Made by a program: the position numbers and the translations under genes. This document shows, one piece after another, positions 6,240 to 15,391 of a stretch of 21,461 nucleotides of DNA (the first letter of the stretch is position 1; each line of letters begins with the position of its first letter). Source of the DNA: a virus; IMG/VR virus record IMGVR_UViG_3300021599_000491, positions 1 through 21,461 of that record. One strand, given 5' to 3'. The notes beneath the pieces were generated by a model, which saw only the letters and a program-made list of their open reading frames with translations, ran no database searches and was not told the origin of the DNA.

Positions 6240-8831
6240 TTAATCGTTTATTTGTTTTATTATGTTTATGATTTCTTGTAATAAATATTCATCATTATCT
6301 TGACGGGAAAAGTTCATAATAAAATTACCTTCAACTGAAAATCCTTTTACCTTACCTTTCTTAATATATTCATTCCAAATGTAATCTCCTTCTTCTGTGT
6401 CCAATACCTTAAATCCACCCATCCAAGTTCCATCAGGTATATTATCCCTTGAAAAACCTAATTGGAAAGATTTATCAGAATCACCCGATACAATCCAACT
6501 CTCCACCATTACCACCGAATCAATCTTGTTATCACTATGTTCATAGTTTGTTCTATCCAATCTCTTTTCAATCATGTAAAGGTTTTGTATTTTTTCTATT
6601 ACCTGTGGTGTGAATTTAACAAAGTATTTTTCCCCATCATCAGATAATCGTGGTATTAGAATATTAGGTATCATTAGTGGAGAATACACCATTCTTTTTT
6701 CATCATCCGCTTTGAACCCCATCTTGGACATTCCCTGTTGTGATATGATGTATGCTACCTCACTCTTTCTTTTTGTTTCAGGTGAGTAATAACCACTATT
6801 TGGTAATTGTTTTGGTGGTATTCCCGCAGTTCCTTCAGCCATGCCTTGGTCTGCAATAACATCACCTTGAACCAAATACTTTCTCCAAGCATGAATACAA
6901 TTAGGTCCACCTTTGTATAACCACTTTGAATATGGTTGTCTTTCATGTCCAAACTCTGTATTGGTATCCCTTAATAAATCTATTTCCAATCTACGGAAAT
7001 ATCTATCTTGAATGGACATACAGAAATCTCTATCAGGTGCTCCTGATAATACCCTTTCATATTTGAAATAGTTTGTAGGTCTTGGGTGGTTTCTTCTTTT
7101 TATTTCGGCTTCGGTTGCACCTCTCATTGCTCCAACAACAGCCTCAAATTGTTCATAGTCATTTTCCTTTAAGAAATATAAGTTTTTAATAACCTCAATT
7201 TCTTCATCAGAATAATCTTCAACACCAAATTCTTCTTCCATCTTTTCAGGGTGTATCTCACAACCCATATAAACGGTATTACCATCTTCATCTGTGTGTG
7301 AATGGTGTCCTGAACATCCATGTTCTGTTTCTCCATATAACTCGGCTTCTTCAGGTGTGGTAAAGACTGGTTCCCCATCTATGAATCCAATCATTGTAAA
7401 GTCCTGTTTCTTATCCACGAACTCATCCAAACAAGGACACATAAATTGAATACCAATACTACCCAATGAATCTATTACATCTTCATTATTGTCGTAATGT
7501 TTATCTATTCTTAAATCCTTTATCTTTTGTAGTTTAGCCCTATTTGAACCTGTTGCAAATACCTTATCATGTGGTATTCCCAATTCTGTTGCAAGGGGAA
7601 GCATTCTCATCTTATCCGACCTTGCTGATATGATATACACATCACTACCTGATTGTAATTCATGTAATGCTAATCCCCTACCTCTTGGTGTATTCAATGT
7701 ATCATCAAAGTCAAAACTGACATTTTGTCCGATTGAATATTCATCTGCTTCTGAATTACAGATTGCGTATGCTTGTTCAGGTGATTTACCTTCATTTTTG
7801 ATAAGGTATTCTGTGCATCTATTGATATAATCTTTTCTATCTTCACCAGGATTTCTTTCAACAAATAATACAGGTTTTATCAACATATTATTTTCAGTAT
7901 CACCTGTTGGATAATTTACATAATCAGGTAGGTTGGATACATCAATATCCATATCTTCCTTTCCCTTACCTGCCTTTGGGTGTTTATCAGGTAATAAATC
8001 ATTATCAGTTGTATATTTTGGATTTTGTGGTCTTCCGTTTTTAAGTAGATATAAATAAGCATTTACCCTTGCATAAGCCCATTGTTCTGCTGACCTTACC
8101 TTTGGTGAGTGTGATGTATTGAATGCTCCCAATCCCCTTTGAAATACTGATTTGAGTTGTCCAAGTGTTGCTCTACCATGTTTGGTATTTGATTCTTTTT
8201 CATTAAAATCATCAACCTTATTTTGTAATGTCTTTTCTTGTTCTGCTGTAACCTTTGCTCCCCTTTTACCACTGGCATCACCCTTTGCTGTTCCTTCACC
8301 TTTTGGGTCTTTGTTTGGTGTGGTTGACTTTGGTGCCTTCTTTGATGGGTTAATTCCACCTCTTGGACCTACCGTAGCCATTTCTTCTTGTTTGGTTATT
8401 ACCCTATCCAAGTAATTCATCACACTATCATAAGTTGATGGTTCAAAACCCCACGATGCGAGAGCAAGATATCCACAACCTTCTTCAAATGATTTGGAAC
8501 TATCCCAATCTTTCTTATGTCTTGTTCCAAACGCCTTCATGCGTTTTAAAGTTTCTATTGATACAGGTTCTCTGTTGGCTAATTGGTTTAACCTTGACTT
8601 ACCCACAGGGGTCATACAATTACCATATCCATTTTCATCAACCCATTTCTTTGCTCTTATTGCCGTATCGGTTATGTATTGTGGATAATCTGTTATGGAA
8701 TCAACAAATTCTTGTTGGGTGAAATATATGAAATCCTGTTCTATTGCTGGCATTCTTACAAGTGCAATCTCTTCCACTCTTGTATCACCAGTTAAGGTTC
8801 CTTCTATATCTAAATCAATTACTTTAATCAT
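6240..8831 (-). CDS. Multi-domain XkdF-type head maturation protease fusion
   Basis: 863 residues, much longer than a usual prohead protease (about 150-350). Visible modules in order: residues 15-36, an XkdF-like opening (VEEIALVRMPAIEQDF); 52-142, a phage domain with the RMKAFGTRH signature and a Gly/Trp end (GYLALASWG); 150-288, a basic low-complexity stretch followed by a DUF5824-like domain (FQRGLGAFNTSHSP, WAYARVNAYLYLLKNGRP); 371-456, a HAD-like domain with FDFDDTL, ISARS and DNNEDV; 588-655, a MuF-like minor head region (RDFC, GGPNCIHAWR); 705-840, the XkdF (Peptidase_S78_2-like) core with probable His765 in YEHSDN and Ser832 in GFSVEG. It is encoded directly before the scaffold, as expected for a head protease that cleaves scaffold and capsid. 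Domain calls are by eye; the HAD and MuF-like roles are inferred. Confidence 0.75.
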   Translation of the reverse strand: MIKVIDLDIEGTLTGDTRVEEIALVRMPAIEQDFIYFTQQEFVDSITDYPQYITDTAIRAKKWVDENGYGNCMTPVGKSRLNQLANREPVSIETLKRMKAFGTRHKKDWDSSKSFEEGCGYLALASWGFEPSTYDSVMNYLDRVITKQEEMATVGPRGGINPSKKAPKSTTPNKDPKGEGTAKGDASGKRGAKVTAEQEKTLQNKVDDFNEKESNTKHGRATLGQLKSVFQRGLGAFNTSHSPKVRSAEQWAYARVNAYLYLLKNGRPQNPKYTTDNDLLPDKHPKAGKGKEDMDIDVSNLPDYVNYPTGDTENNMLIKPVLFVERNPGEDRKDYINRCTEYLIKNEGKSPEQAYAICNSEADEYSIGQNVSFDFDDTLNTPRGRGLALHELQSGSDVYIISARSDKMRMLPLATELGIPHDKVFATGSNRAKLQKIKDLRIDKHYDNNEDVIDSLGSIGIQFMCPCLDEFVDKKQDFTMIGFIDGEPVFTTPEEAELYGETEHGCSGHHSHTDEDGNTVYMGCEIHPEKMEEEFGVEDYSDEEIEVIKNLYFLKENDYEQFEAVVGAMRGATEAEIKRRNHPRPTNYFKYERVLSGAPDRDFCMSIQDRYFRRLEIDLLRDTNTEFGHERQPYSKWLYKGGPNCIHAWRKYLVQGDVIADQGMAEGTAGIPPKQLPNSGYYSPETKRKSEVAYIISQQGMSKMGFKADDEKRMVYSPLMIPNILIPRLSDDGEKYFVKFTPQVIEKIQNLYMIEKRLDRTNYEHSDNKIDSVVMVESWIVSGDSDKSFQLGFSRDNIPDGTWMGGFKVLDTEEGDYIWNEYIKKGKVKGFSVEGNFIMNFSRQDNDEYLLQEIINIIKQIND

Positions 8832-8849
8832 TTCTATAAATATCAGTTG

Positions 8850-11768
8850 TTATAGGGTTGCAAGTTCGTTCAACCTTCTGTTTATCGCTTGTCCATTTGT
8901 TATCTCACTATTCATAACATAAGCACGGATTGGTTCATTTTTACTTTTAGCAATTGCCTGAACTAATCTTTCTTCCATCAAACTATTTGACGGGTTATTC
9001 ACTATTGGTGAACCACCACCCATTTGGTTGATTTGTGATAATAAACCACCGTAGTTCAACGAACTCACCTTGTTTATTACACTCTCCCCACCTTCAAGAT
9101 TAACTCCACCAGCAGCAAAGGAAACACCCCCTTGTTCATGTGATGGACCTACAACCATTCCACCTGCTCCAATTCTAATAATACCACCACCTGCAAGTGA
9201 TTGTGCGGCGGATAATTGTTGTGCTATTAAGGAAATCTGTGCTGCTCCCAACGCTCCAACAGCGATGGCTAATAATGGAATTTCCAAGTTTGCAATAACT
9301 GCTTGTGCTGTATCAGCAATAGCCTGTATCAACTGAAATTGAAGGGATTTAATTAACGCTTTCTTTTCAATTTCCGCCCTTTGTTTTTGGTATTGTCCTT
9401 CTAATTCTATTCTTTTTTGATTGGCTTCTTCTGTATCACCAACAACCTGTGATAATGCATCTTTACTTGCTTTTTCAAGTTGTTCTAATTGGAATGAATA
9501 AGATTGTGCAATCAGTGATGCTGTTCTACCAACCAATGAACTGAATTGTTGTAGTCCTTCTGAAATTGCATCAAGGGTTTTTTTCTGTGCTTTGTTCTTT
9601 TTGTCTTCCGCTGATTCAACTTCTGTTATTTCCTTTTGAAGGGCATCTTTTAATAATTCAAGTTTTTGTTCATAAGTAAGTTTGGAAATATCAACCCCCT
9701 TCTTTAATAGTTGTTCTTGGAAATTAGCAACATCTGTTTGGAATTTCTTTTCTTTATCATAGGTTTTATTACTTACTTCTTCAATAATTTTATCTGCTTC
9801 TGTTCTATTTTTAGCAAGTGCTGCTAAATCAACATCATAAGCATTTGCAAACAACTCCCTATTTTGTAATAAGAAACCAGCAAGTGCTTGTGAATTACTA
9901 CTCAATGATTTGATTTGAGCGTTTAATTCTTCAACCTGTTTTACAGTTGTATCAATACCAATGTTAAACTTTTCATTTTCCAATACAAGGTTTTTGGTGT
10001 TTTCAAATAAAGTTGTTCCAATCTTTTTGTATTGTTCATCCAATGCTGCAAGTTGTTTTGTTCTATCAGCAGGTAATAATTTTGGGTCATTTAATATTTT
10101 ATTCTGTGCTTCAATACCTGATTTGGTTGTCTTAATGTAGGCAACATAAGCGGCAACAAATCTTTCTTGTTGTTGTTGTGCTGTAATTCTAATCTGTGCT
10201 GCTCTTTCAGGTGAGAATATCACTGTTTCACTTTCAAGTAATGCCAGTTCCTTAAACGCATTTCTAAATTCAGCAACATTAAATGGTGGTTTAATATTCG
10301 CCTTGCCAATCTCAAATAATGTATTACTTAATAGAATTAAATTACTACTCAATTTTTGCACTTGAACAACTGTTTCAGGTGATACATAATCCTTATTTAA
10401 TTCAATAAAGGTTTGTGTTGCTTTGTTAATCTTATCCTGTTCAATTTTTAATTGTTCAACAGTAATACCTGCTTTACCAGCATTTTCACTAAACACATCA
10501 AATGCGGCTGATAATGATTTTAACTCATCACCTGCAATATCCCTAATTGAACCAAATGTTTCTTGTAATTTAAGAGCAAATTGTTCTTCATAAGGTAATG
10601 TTTCAATCAAGACATTTTTTAACTCTTCAAGATTTTTAACCCTGTTTTTACCAGTTTCAACAATCTTTGAATCAACCTCACCAATCTTATATCCAAGTGT
10701 ATTTAATTTGTTTTCTAATTCTAATCTCTGTCCTAATAACTCAATTTCTTTTTGTATGATTACTGCTCTTTCTGATGATGTTTTCTTTCTTGTTTCATTA
10801 AGTTGGATTTCCAAATCAATTTCATCCAATTTAATTTGTTGTTCCAACTTGAATCTTTCAACCCCTAACCTTCTACCTTCTTTGGCAAAATCATCACTTA
10901 ACTTTTGTATTGCTGCTTTTCTTTCTTTTTCATCTTTTATGTTGGCACTAATTTCTTTCTGCCTTTCCATACGCAATCTAACCAAATCTTTAACCTCCCT
11001 GTCAATAAGTTCTATTGTATCCAAGTTGGCTTGTTTCTTTAATTCTGCTATTTGTTGTATTGACGCACCTTCCAATTCAGCGGTTTTTAATTTTAACGCC
11101 AAGTTTGATTCAATGGTTGTTCTTTCCAAATCATATCCATATAAAGTGTCTTCCAATACCTTATTGTATGATTCTTGTGCTTTTTCAGCATCATAGGTTG
11201 CATCTGCAAGGGTAAGATATGCCGTAACTAATAATCCAATTACCGCCAAAATTACTCCATAAGGATTGGCAGCAAGGGTGGTGTATAACGCTTTTGTGGC
11301 ACTATTGCTTGCAAGTGTTGCGGCTGTTGATGCCTTCTCTGCTATGGTCTTGGCAACAATATCTGCCCCTGTCTTTATTTCGGCAATACCCCTTAAAGAT
11401 AATGCTACGGTTAAAAGGTTTTGTGCTTGGGTTGCAGCCTTTTGGACTGATTCACTTTCATTTCCAAATAAGGATACTGCGGCAGTTGCGGCAGCAAATG
11501 ATGATGCAATACCAGCACCCAACTTACCAAATCCTTCAAGGGTTTTTTCTTTGGATATTCCCTTTGCGGCATCTTGTAATCCAATCAGTTTAGTTTCAGC
11601 CTGACTAATTTCTTTTGCAAGTTGGTTGAATATGGGTCCACCAATCTCAACCTCTTTAAGGTCTTCTTTTGCTTTTCTTATTTCTTCTTCTAATGTTTTG
11701 ATATCAGTTATTACTGTATTCAAACCATTAAGTTGGATTCTTATTCCTATTGTGCGTTCACCTGCCAT
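8850..11768 (-). CDS. Tail tape measure protein
   Basis: 972 residues, the protein that sets tail length and may help DNA entry. It is largely helical with long charged coiled-coil stretches (LEEEIRKAKEDLKEVE near the start, KKNKAQKKTLDAISEGLQQF near residue 730) and one hydrophobic segment at about 165-190 (NPYGVILAVIGLLVTAYL). The last 120 residues are Gly-rich with GPSHEQGGVSFAAGG and LEGGESVINK, a C-terminal form common in tape measure proteins. Using the accepted rule of about 0.15 nm per residue, the tail would be near 145 nm long, typical of a siphovirus. It begins 2 bases after an HNH endonuclease gene and ends 18 bases before the protease fusion, so the chaperone genes that usually precede it are far upstream. 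Confidence 0.88.
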   Translation of the reverse strand: MAGERTIGIRIQLNGLNTVITDIKTLEEEIRKAKEDLKEVEIGGPIFNQLAKEISQAETKLIGLQDAAKGISKEKTLEGFGKLGAGIASSFAAATAAVSLFGNESESVQKAATQAQNLLTVALSLRGIAEIKTGADIVAKTIAEKASTAATLASNSATKALYTTLAANPYGVILAVIGLLVTAYLTLADATYDAEKAQESYNKVLEDTLYGYDLERTTIESNLALKLKTAELEGASIQQIAELKKQANLDTIELIDREVKDLVRLRMERQKEISANIKDEKERKAAIQKLSDDFAKEGRRLGVERFKLEQQIKLDEIDLEIQLNETRKKTSSERAVIIQKEIELLGQRLELENKLNTLGYKIGEVDSKIVETGKNRVKNLEELKNVLIETLPYEEQFALKLQETFGSIRDIAGDELKSLSAAFDVFSENAGKAGITVEQLKIEQDKINKATQTFIELNKDYVSPETVVQVQKLSSNLILLSNTLFEIGKANIKPPFNVAEFRNAFKELALLESETVIFSPERAAQIRITAQQQQERFVAAYVAYIKTTKSGIEAQNKILNDPKLLPADRTKQLAALDEQYKKIGTTLFENTKNLVLENEKFNIGIDTTVKQVEELNAQIKSLSSNSQALAGFLLQNRELFANAYDVDLAALAKNRTEADKIIEEVSNKTYDKEKKFQTDVANFQEQLLKKGVDISKLTYEQKLELLKDALQKEITEVESAEDKKNKAQKKTLDAISEGLQQFSSLVGRTASLIAQSYSFQLEQLEKASKDALSQVVGDTEEANQKRIELEGQYQKQRAEIEKKALIKSLQFQLIQAIADTAQAVIANLEIPLLAIAVGALGAAQISLIAQQLSAAQSLAGGGIIRIGAGGMVVGPSHEQGGVSFAAGGVNLEGGESVINKVSSLNYGGLLSQINQMGGGSPIVNNPSNSLMEERLVQAIAKSKNEPIRAYVMNSEITNGQAINRRLNELATL

Positions 11769-11770
11769 GA

Positions 11771-12259
11771 TTATTTAATGTGTTTCCAAGTTTTATTGTG
11801 TATTAAAGGATATATTGTTCCATAAGACACATTAAATTTTCTACTTAATGCTCTCATACCAAATTTTTTATCTCTTGGTGTGTAATTGTTTCTTATGAAA
11901 GAAATATCATTTTCTGTTAATTTAGATAAATATTGTTTTTCACCCTTACAAGTATTAATAAGATTATTTTTAAAAGCGTGTTTCATATTTTCTTTCTTTG
12001 TGTTCCATTCAAGATTTGAACTTACATTGTTTAATTTATTACCATCAATATGGTTTACATCAGGTTTTTTTTCAGGATTTGATATATAACACTCTGCAAC
12101 CATTCTATGAATAAGAAATTTATTAATTTTTTTATCAACATATATAGAACATCTTCTATACCCTGAATTACTAACTTCACCTTTTAATTCATAACCTTTT
12201 GGACCTATAACCTTTCCATCTTCACTTACAAAGTATTCGGTATCTCTAAATCTTTTCAT
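11771..12259 (-). CDS. HNH endonuclease, NUMOD4-type, with C-terminal HTH
   Basis: 162 residues from the ATG at 12259; an earlier start at 12286 would overlap the previous gene and the promoter-like box, so it is less likely. Residues 8-45 look like a NUMOD4 region (YFVSEDGKVIG, GYRRCSIYV). Residues 51-94 form the HNH core: HRMVAECYISNP, then DVNHIDGNKLNN, NLEWNTKKEN and a final His. Residues 129-152 look like a helix-turn-helix (MRALSRKFNVSYGTIYPLI). This is the usual make-up of free-standing phage homing endonucleases, which cut DNA lacking the gene and spread by repair. It is inserted between the tail-tip gene and the tape measure gene, is richer in A/T than its neighbours, and has its own promoter-like box. 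Confidence 0.88.
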   Translation of the reverse strand: MKRFRDTEYFVSEDGKVIGPKGYELKGEVSNSGYRRCSIYVDKKINKFLIHRMVAECYISNPEKKPDVNHIDGNKLNNVSSNLEWNTKKENMKHAFKNNLINTCKGEKQYLSKLTENDISFIRNNYTPRDKKFGMRALSRKFNVSYGTIYPLIHNKTWKHIK

Positions 12260-12263
12260 ACTA

Positions 12264-12271
12264 CAAATATA
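12264..12271 (-). promoter_or_regulatory. TAnnTTTG -7 box before HNH gene
   Basis: The minus strand reads TATATTTG, a full match to the Bacteroidota -7 consensus, ending 4 bases before the ATG at 12259. A TTG lies 12 bases upstream of the box, shorter than the usual 17-23, so the -33 part is uncertain. If active, the transcript would have almost no leader. The other HNH gene has the same arrangement. Confidence 0.5.
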
Positions 12272-12279
12272 AACAATTC

Positions 12280-14844
12280 TTAACAAGTTTGTGATAGAAT
12301 TTCTCCTATGTTATTTATTACCACATAACTATCTGTATCTGCGGTGTATCTGATGTATGTTCCCAAATTTACTGGTTGATATCCTGTTACAGCACTGAAA
12401 TAAACCTGTTGTAAATCAGTCAATCCTGATGTTCCAAATGTTGTTAGAGTTGTTGTTGGTGCTGTTCCCAAACATACTGGTTGTTGTGTTAAACCTGTAT
12501 AACAGGTAAGGGTGTAAGCACTCAATAAACCAGGATATGGTGTATTACCTGAAATTGCATAATATGGTGCTGGTGGGGTTACCTTGTAATAACCACCCCT
12601 TTCTTTAATCAAGGAACATTCAGTTAGTTTTGTTTGGATTAAATCTGCTTCATTTATTCTTTCAATGCGATAAAAACTATCCTTAACATAAATCTTATCT
12701 GTAAGTTTTGTATCATACACATCTAATGGACGGAGCAAGAATCTACCTGTTAATCTTCTGGTTTCATTTGAATAGTTGTCATCAACATAATCTTCCCAAA
12801 AGGTATTGAATAGATTGTATTGTGTAAATTGAACTGGTAAGGTGTTATAGTTTCCAAAGAAATCAAATGTTGATTGGAAATTCAAATCAGACACCAAGTC
12901 AGGTATTAGAATATCTAATGAACTCAAATGTGATACACACGGATAAGTTGTCTGTTCATATTGGGTTGTCCCTGATGATAACCACCATGTTCCTTGTTGT
13001 TGTTTAAATTTGTCCTTATATGCAAATCTATTTCCTACCCAAAAGAATAGGTGTGGTTTATTTGAATATGGTTGTAATTGGTTATTTAATTCACGATAAA
13101 CTGCTGGTATAATGAAATTATCTGCTCCATTAACAACGGTTGTTGGTGTTGCAGCAAATGGAACCTCATAAGTTTGTTCTGATGTGAGTAAATTATTCGT
13201 TGAAATATATTTAAATCTTCCATACTGATATTTGTTTTGGTCTTCAAATATCTTATTTAGATATTCTTCTGAACCTTTTGTATAAGTCCAATTCACCTCT
13301 TTTGGTAAATCAAATGATAATGGTTCTACCCTGTATGTTGAGTTCAAATCCAATCTCTGTGTCCAATCCTTAACATCCCTATCTTCTTCGTTGTAATACC
13401 AATTAAATGGTATAATCTTGATGGTCTTGGACAACTCATCTTGGATGACAACCAAGTTAAATAGTGTGATAAGTGATTTAATAAAATCTATACAATTTAT
13501 CTGTTGTAGTCCCAATCTAATATCAACAAGTTGTGTTCCTGCTAATGTTGGTGATGAGTATAAATCCCACATTGGTGCTGGTGATGAAACACCAAAAGAA
13601 TTGTAAGGTAATAATCTTAAATCACAATTGTTATCATTTCTATTAACTTGGATATATGCTTTAACAAAATCACCAGCATCACAATTAAATGTTGGGAAAA
13701 AGTTAAATGGTTCTTGTAGTCCTGATGTTGGTAATTGAACTGTATCAGATGCGGCACATAAAGGTTCAGAATCCAATGTGGATAAGTTTCTACCTTTTCT
13801 CATAACCACTTGGAAATATACATCACCCCCACCAACAAAGTTATTATCATCATAATTAAACCTGATGTTGAATGAATATTGTCCACCAAATGGAACCCTG
13901 AAAAATGAATGTGTTGGTTGGTTACCAGGATTTATTGAGTTATATGGAACGGCTTTATCAAAGTTTCCAAGTGGGTCTGAACCATCACCCCTGAAATTGT
14001 TAAATAACAAATCCTTTGTTCCTGTAATGTTGTTATAGACAACAGCACCATTTGTGTATATCTTGAAGATGTTTTGGTTTGTTACACCCGATGCAACATC
14101 AACACCAAGTTTTCCATTTTGGAATGTATCCATATACATTGAACGGAAATAATCTGTTTCAAAAAACTCTGATTCAACACCATAACCCGTCTTTGCGAAT
14201 ATTCTATCAACAACCTCTTTAACCCTAATGGCTGGTTTCCATATTGATTCAGGAACTGGTTTGTTTGATTGGTCAAATGAGTTTGCTTCACCAAAGGTAT
14301 ATGTGAATACTGGTGTTGTTCCGTTATATGGTAGTCCATAGTTAATCATTGGATACAATACCTTACCACCAAATAAACCATCAGTGTCGTTGTTCTTACA
14401 TTCCCAAGATTTGGTTATTGCAGTATAAGTTAGTTCATGTTGTAGGTCAGTCCAATTCAGGTCCTGTAATGTAATGTTTCTTATTTCAGATGCAAAATCA
14501 CCAACATTACCCATAATATACACCTCATAATCTGTGTAGTTTGGATTTTCAATTACTGCTGATAATCGTAATATACCTGTGAATATATCTGTTCCCCTAT
14601 ACTGAACCACACAATCTATTCTTGTAAGGGGGTTAAAGTCAATTCCATTTACCTCGTAGTATTGTTCAAATATCTTTGCGTTGTTATCTGTGTTTGGAAC
14701 AACAAATTGTTTTGAATATGGTGATTTTCTTGTATCAAGAGCATTGATGTCCACCTGTTGGATAATAACAGAAATTGGAATATCTTCATAGATATCCAAT
14801 CTATTCCATTGGTTGTTAAGATATACCAGTAGTGATGTATCCAT
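12280..14844 (-). CDS. Tail-tip / baseplate structural protein
   Basis: 854 residues, probably a tail-tip or baseplate hub component. The N-terminal 130 residues (ISVIIQQVDINALDTRKSPYSKQF, then YRGTDIFTGILRL) resemble the opening of large minor tail proteins in Bacteroidota phages. The middle is rich in beta-strand and aromatic residues (YSFNIRFNYDD, FNWYYNEEDRDVKDW). The C-terminal 85 residues form a Cys-containing, Thr-rich module (CYTGLTQQPVCLG to the final Cys) that looks added on, in the manner of the Cys modules in the gene at 15392. It follows the 177-residue gene by 1 base, in the middle of the tail module. I see no lysozyme or protease motif. The call rests on position, size and remembered similarity. 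Confidence 0.6.
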   Translation of the reverse strand: MDTSLLVYLNNQWNRLDIYEDIPISVIIQQVDINALDTRKSPYSKQFVVPNTDNNAKIFEQYYEVNGIDFNPLTRIDCVVQYRGTDIFTGILRLSAVIENPNYTDYEVYIMGNVGDFASEIRNITLQDLNWTDLQHELTYTAITKSWECKNNDTDGLFGGKVLYPMINYGLPYNGTTPVFTYTFGEANSFDQSNKPVPESIWKPAIRVKEVVDRIFAKTGYGVESEFFETDYFRSMYMDTFQNGKLGVDVASGVTNQNIFKIYTNGAVVYNNITGTKDLLFNNFRGDGSDPLGNFDKAVPYNSINPGNQPTHSFFRVPFGGQYSFNIRFNYDDNNFVGGGDVYFQVVMRKGRNLSTLDSEPLCAASDTVQLPTSGLQEPFNFFPTFNCDAGDFVKAYIQVNRNDNNCDLRLLPYNSFGVSSPAPMWDLYSSPTLAGTQLVDIRLGLQQINCIDFIKSLITLFNLVVIQDELSKTIKIIPFNWYYNEEDRDVKDWTQRLDLNSTYRVEPLSFDLPKEVNWTYTKGSEEYLNKIFEDQNKYQYGRFKYISTNNLLTSEQTYEVPFAATPTTVVNGADNFIIPAVYRELNNQLQPYSNKPHLFFWVGNRFAYKDKFKQQQGTWWLSSGTTQYEQTTYPCVSHLSSLDILIPDLVSDLNFQSTFDFFGNYNTLPVQFTQYNLFNTFWEDYVDDNYSNETRRLTGRFLLRPLDVYDTKLTDKIYVKDSFYRIERINEADLIQTKLTECSLIKERGGYYKVTPPAPYYAISGNTPYPGLLSAYTLTCYTGLTQQPVCLGTAPTTTLTTFGTSGLTDLQQVYFSAVTGYQPVNLGTYIRYTADTDSYVVINNIGEILSQTC

Positions 14845-14845
14845 A

Positions 14846-15379
14846 TTAGAAACCGATTAGTGTGATATCACTTGAATACACATAAGTTAATTCAATGTTT
14901 GTAATTGTTCTATTACCTTTGTTTTTGATTGTAAATTCTGTATTCACAACATTGATTGGTGTAAGTCCCCCATCAGATGTAATCTCATATACCTCATTGG
15001 ATGTGTATAACTCTTGTAAAAACATAAAGTCAGGTTGATTTAAGAACCCTGAATTGATTACATGGGTCTCACTCATATTGACTTGGAAATCATTTAACCC
15101 ACGAGCCCATTGGTATCTTGATGGGTCATTTGAACCCCAATCAACAGCCCAACTATTATATGCTTGTCTGTCTATTGATAAACCTTCCAACTTGGATGCT
15201 GTAAAGGTATAGTAGTCGTAGTGTCCATATCTGTTTAACCACATCAGTTGTAGTTGTGGGTTACCACTCCTGTTACAGATTGGTTCAATGTTAAAGGTGA
15301 ATATTTCAGACACAGGTGTATATCCTGTGCAGTTTCCTAATGTATAGGTTGTTGGAACTGGATTTGGAATGTTTGACAT
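14846..15379 (-). CDS. Minor tail protein, likely C-terminal half of a split gene
   Basis: 177 residues with the motif LMWLNRYGHYDYYTF, which resembles the L-N-R-x-G-x-x-D-x-F/Y signature of Bacteroidota phage minor tail proteins. In those, as I recall them, the motif lies in the second half of one longer protein whose first half looks like the gene just upstream (15392-16780). The opening (IPNPVPTTYTLGNC) is Pro/Thr-rich and could be the remnant of a linker. It is mostly beta with no membrane segment. It starts 12 bases after the upstream stop and ends 1 base before the tail-tip gene, so the two halves would be made together. A naturally separate small tail protein is the alternative. Confidence 0.55.
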   Translation of the reverse strand: MSNIPNPVPTTYTLGNCTGYTPVSEIFTFNIEPICNRSGNPQLQLMWLNRYGHYDYYTFTASKLEGLSIDRQAYNSWAVDWGSNDPSRYQWARGLNDFQVNMSETHVINSGFLNQPDFMFLQELYTSNEVYEITSDGGLTPINVVNTEFTIKNKGNRTITNIELTYVYSSDITLIGF

Positions 15380-15391
15380 GGTATTATTATT

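Noticed and set aside
10708-11196. Plus-strand open frame of 162 codons opposite the tape measure gene
   Set aside because: It is a Ser/Leu/Asn-rich mirror of the helical, Glu/Lys-rich coding strand, with no leader, neighbours or motifs of its own.
11266-11604. Plus-strand frame rich in Ala/Val opposite the tape measure start
   Set aside because: It is an antisense shadow of the Ala-rich hydrophobic region of the tape measure protein and is contradicted by gene direction.
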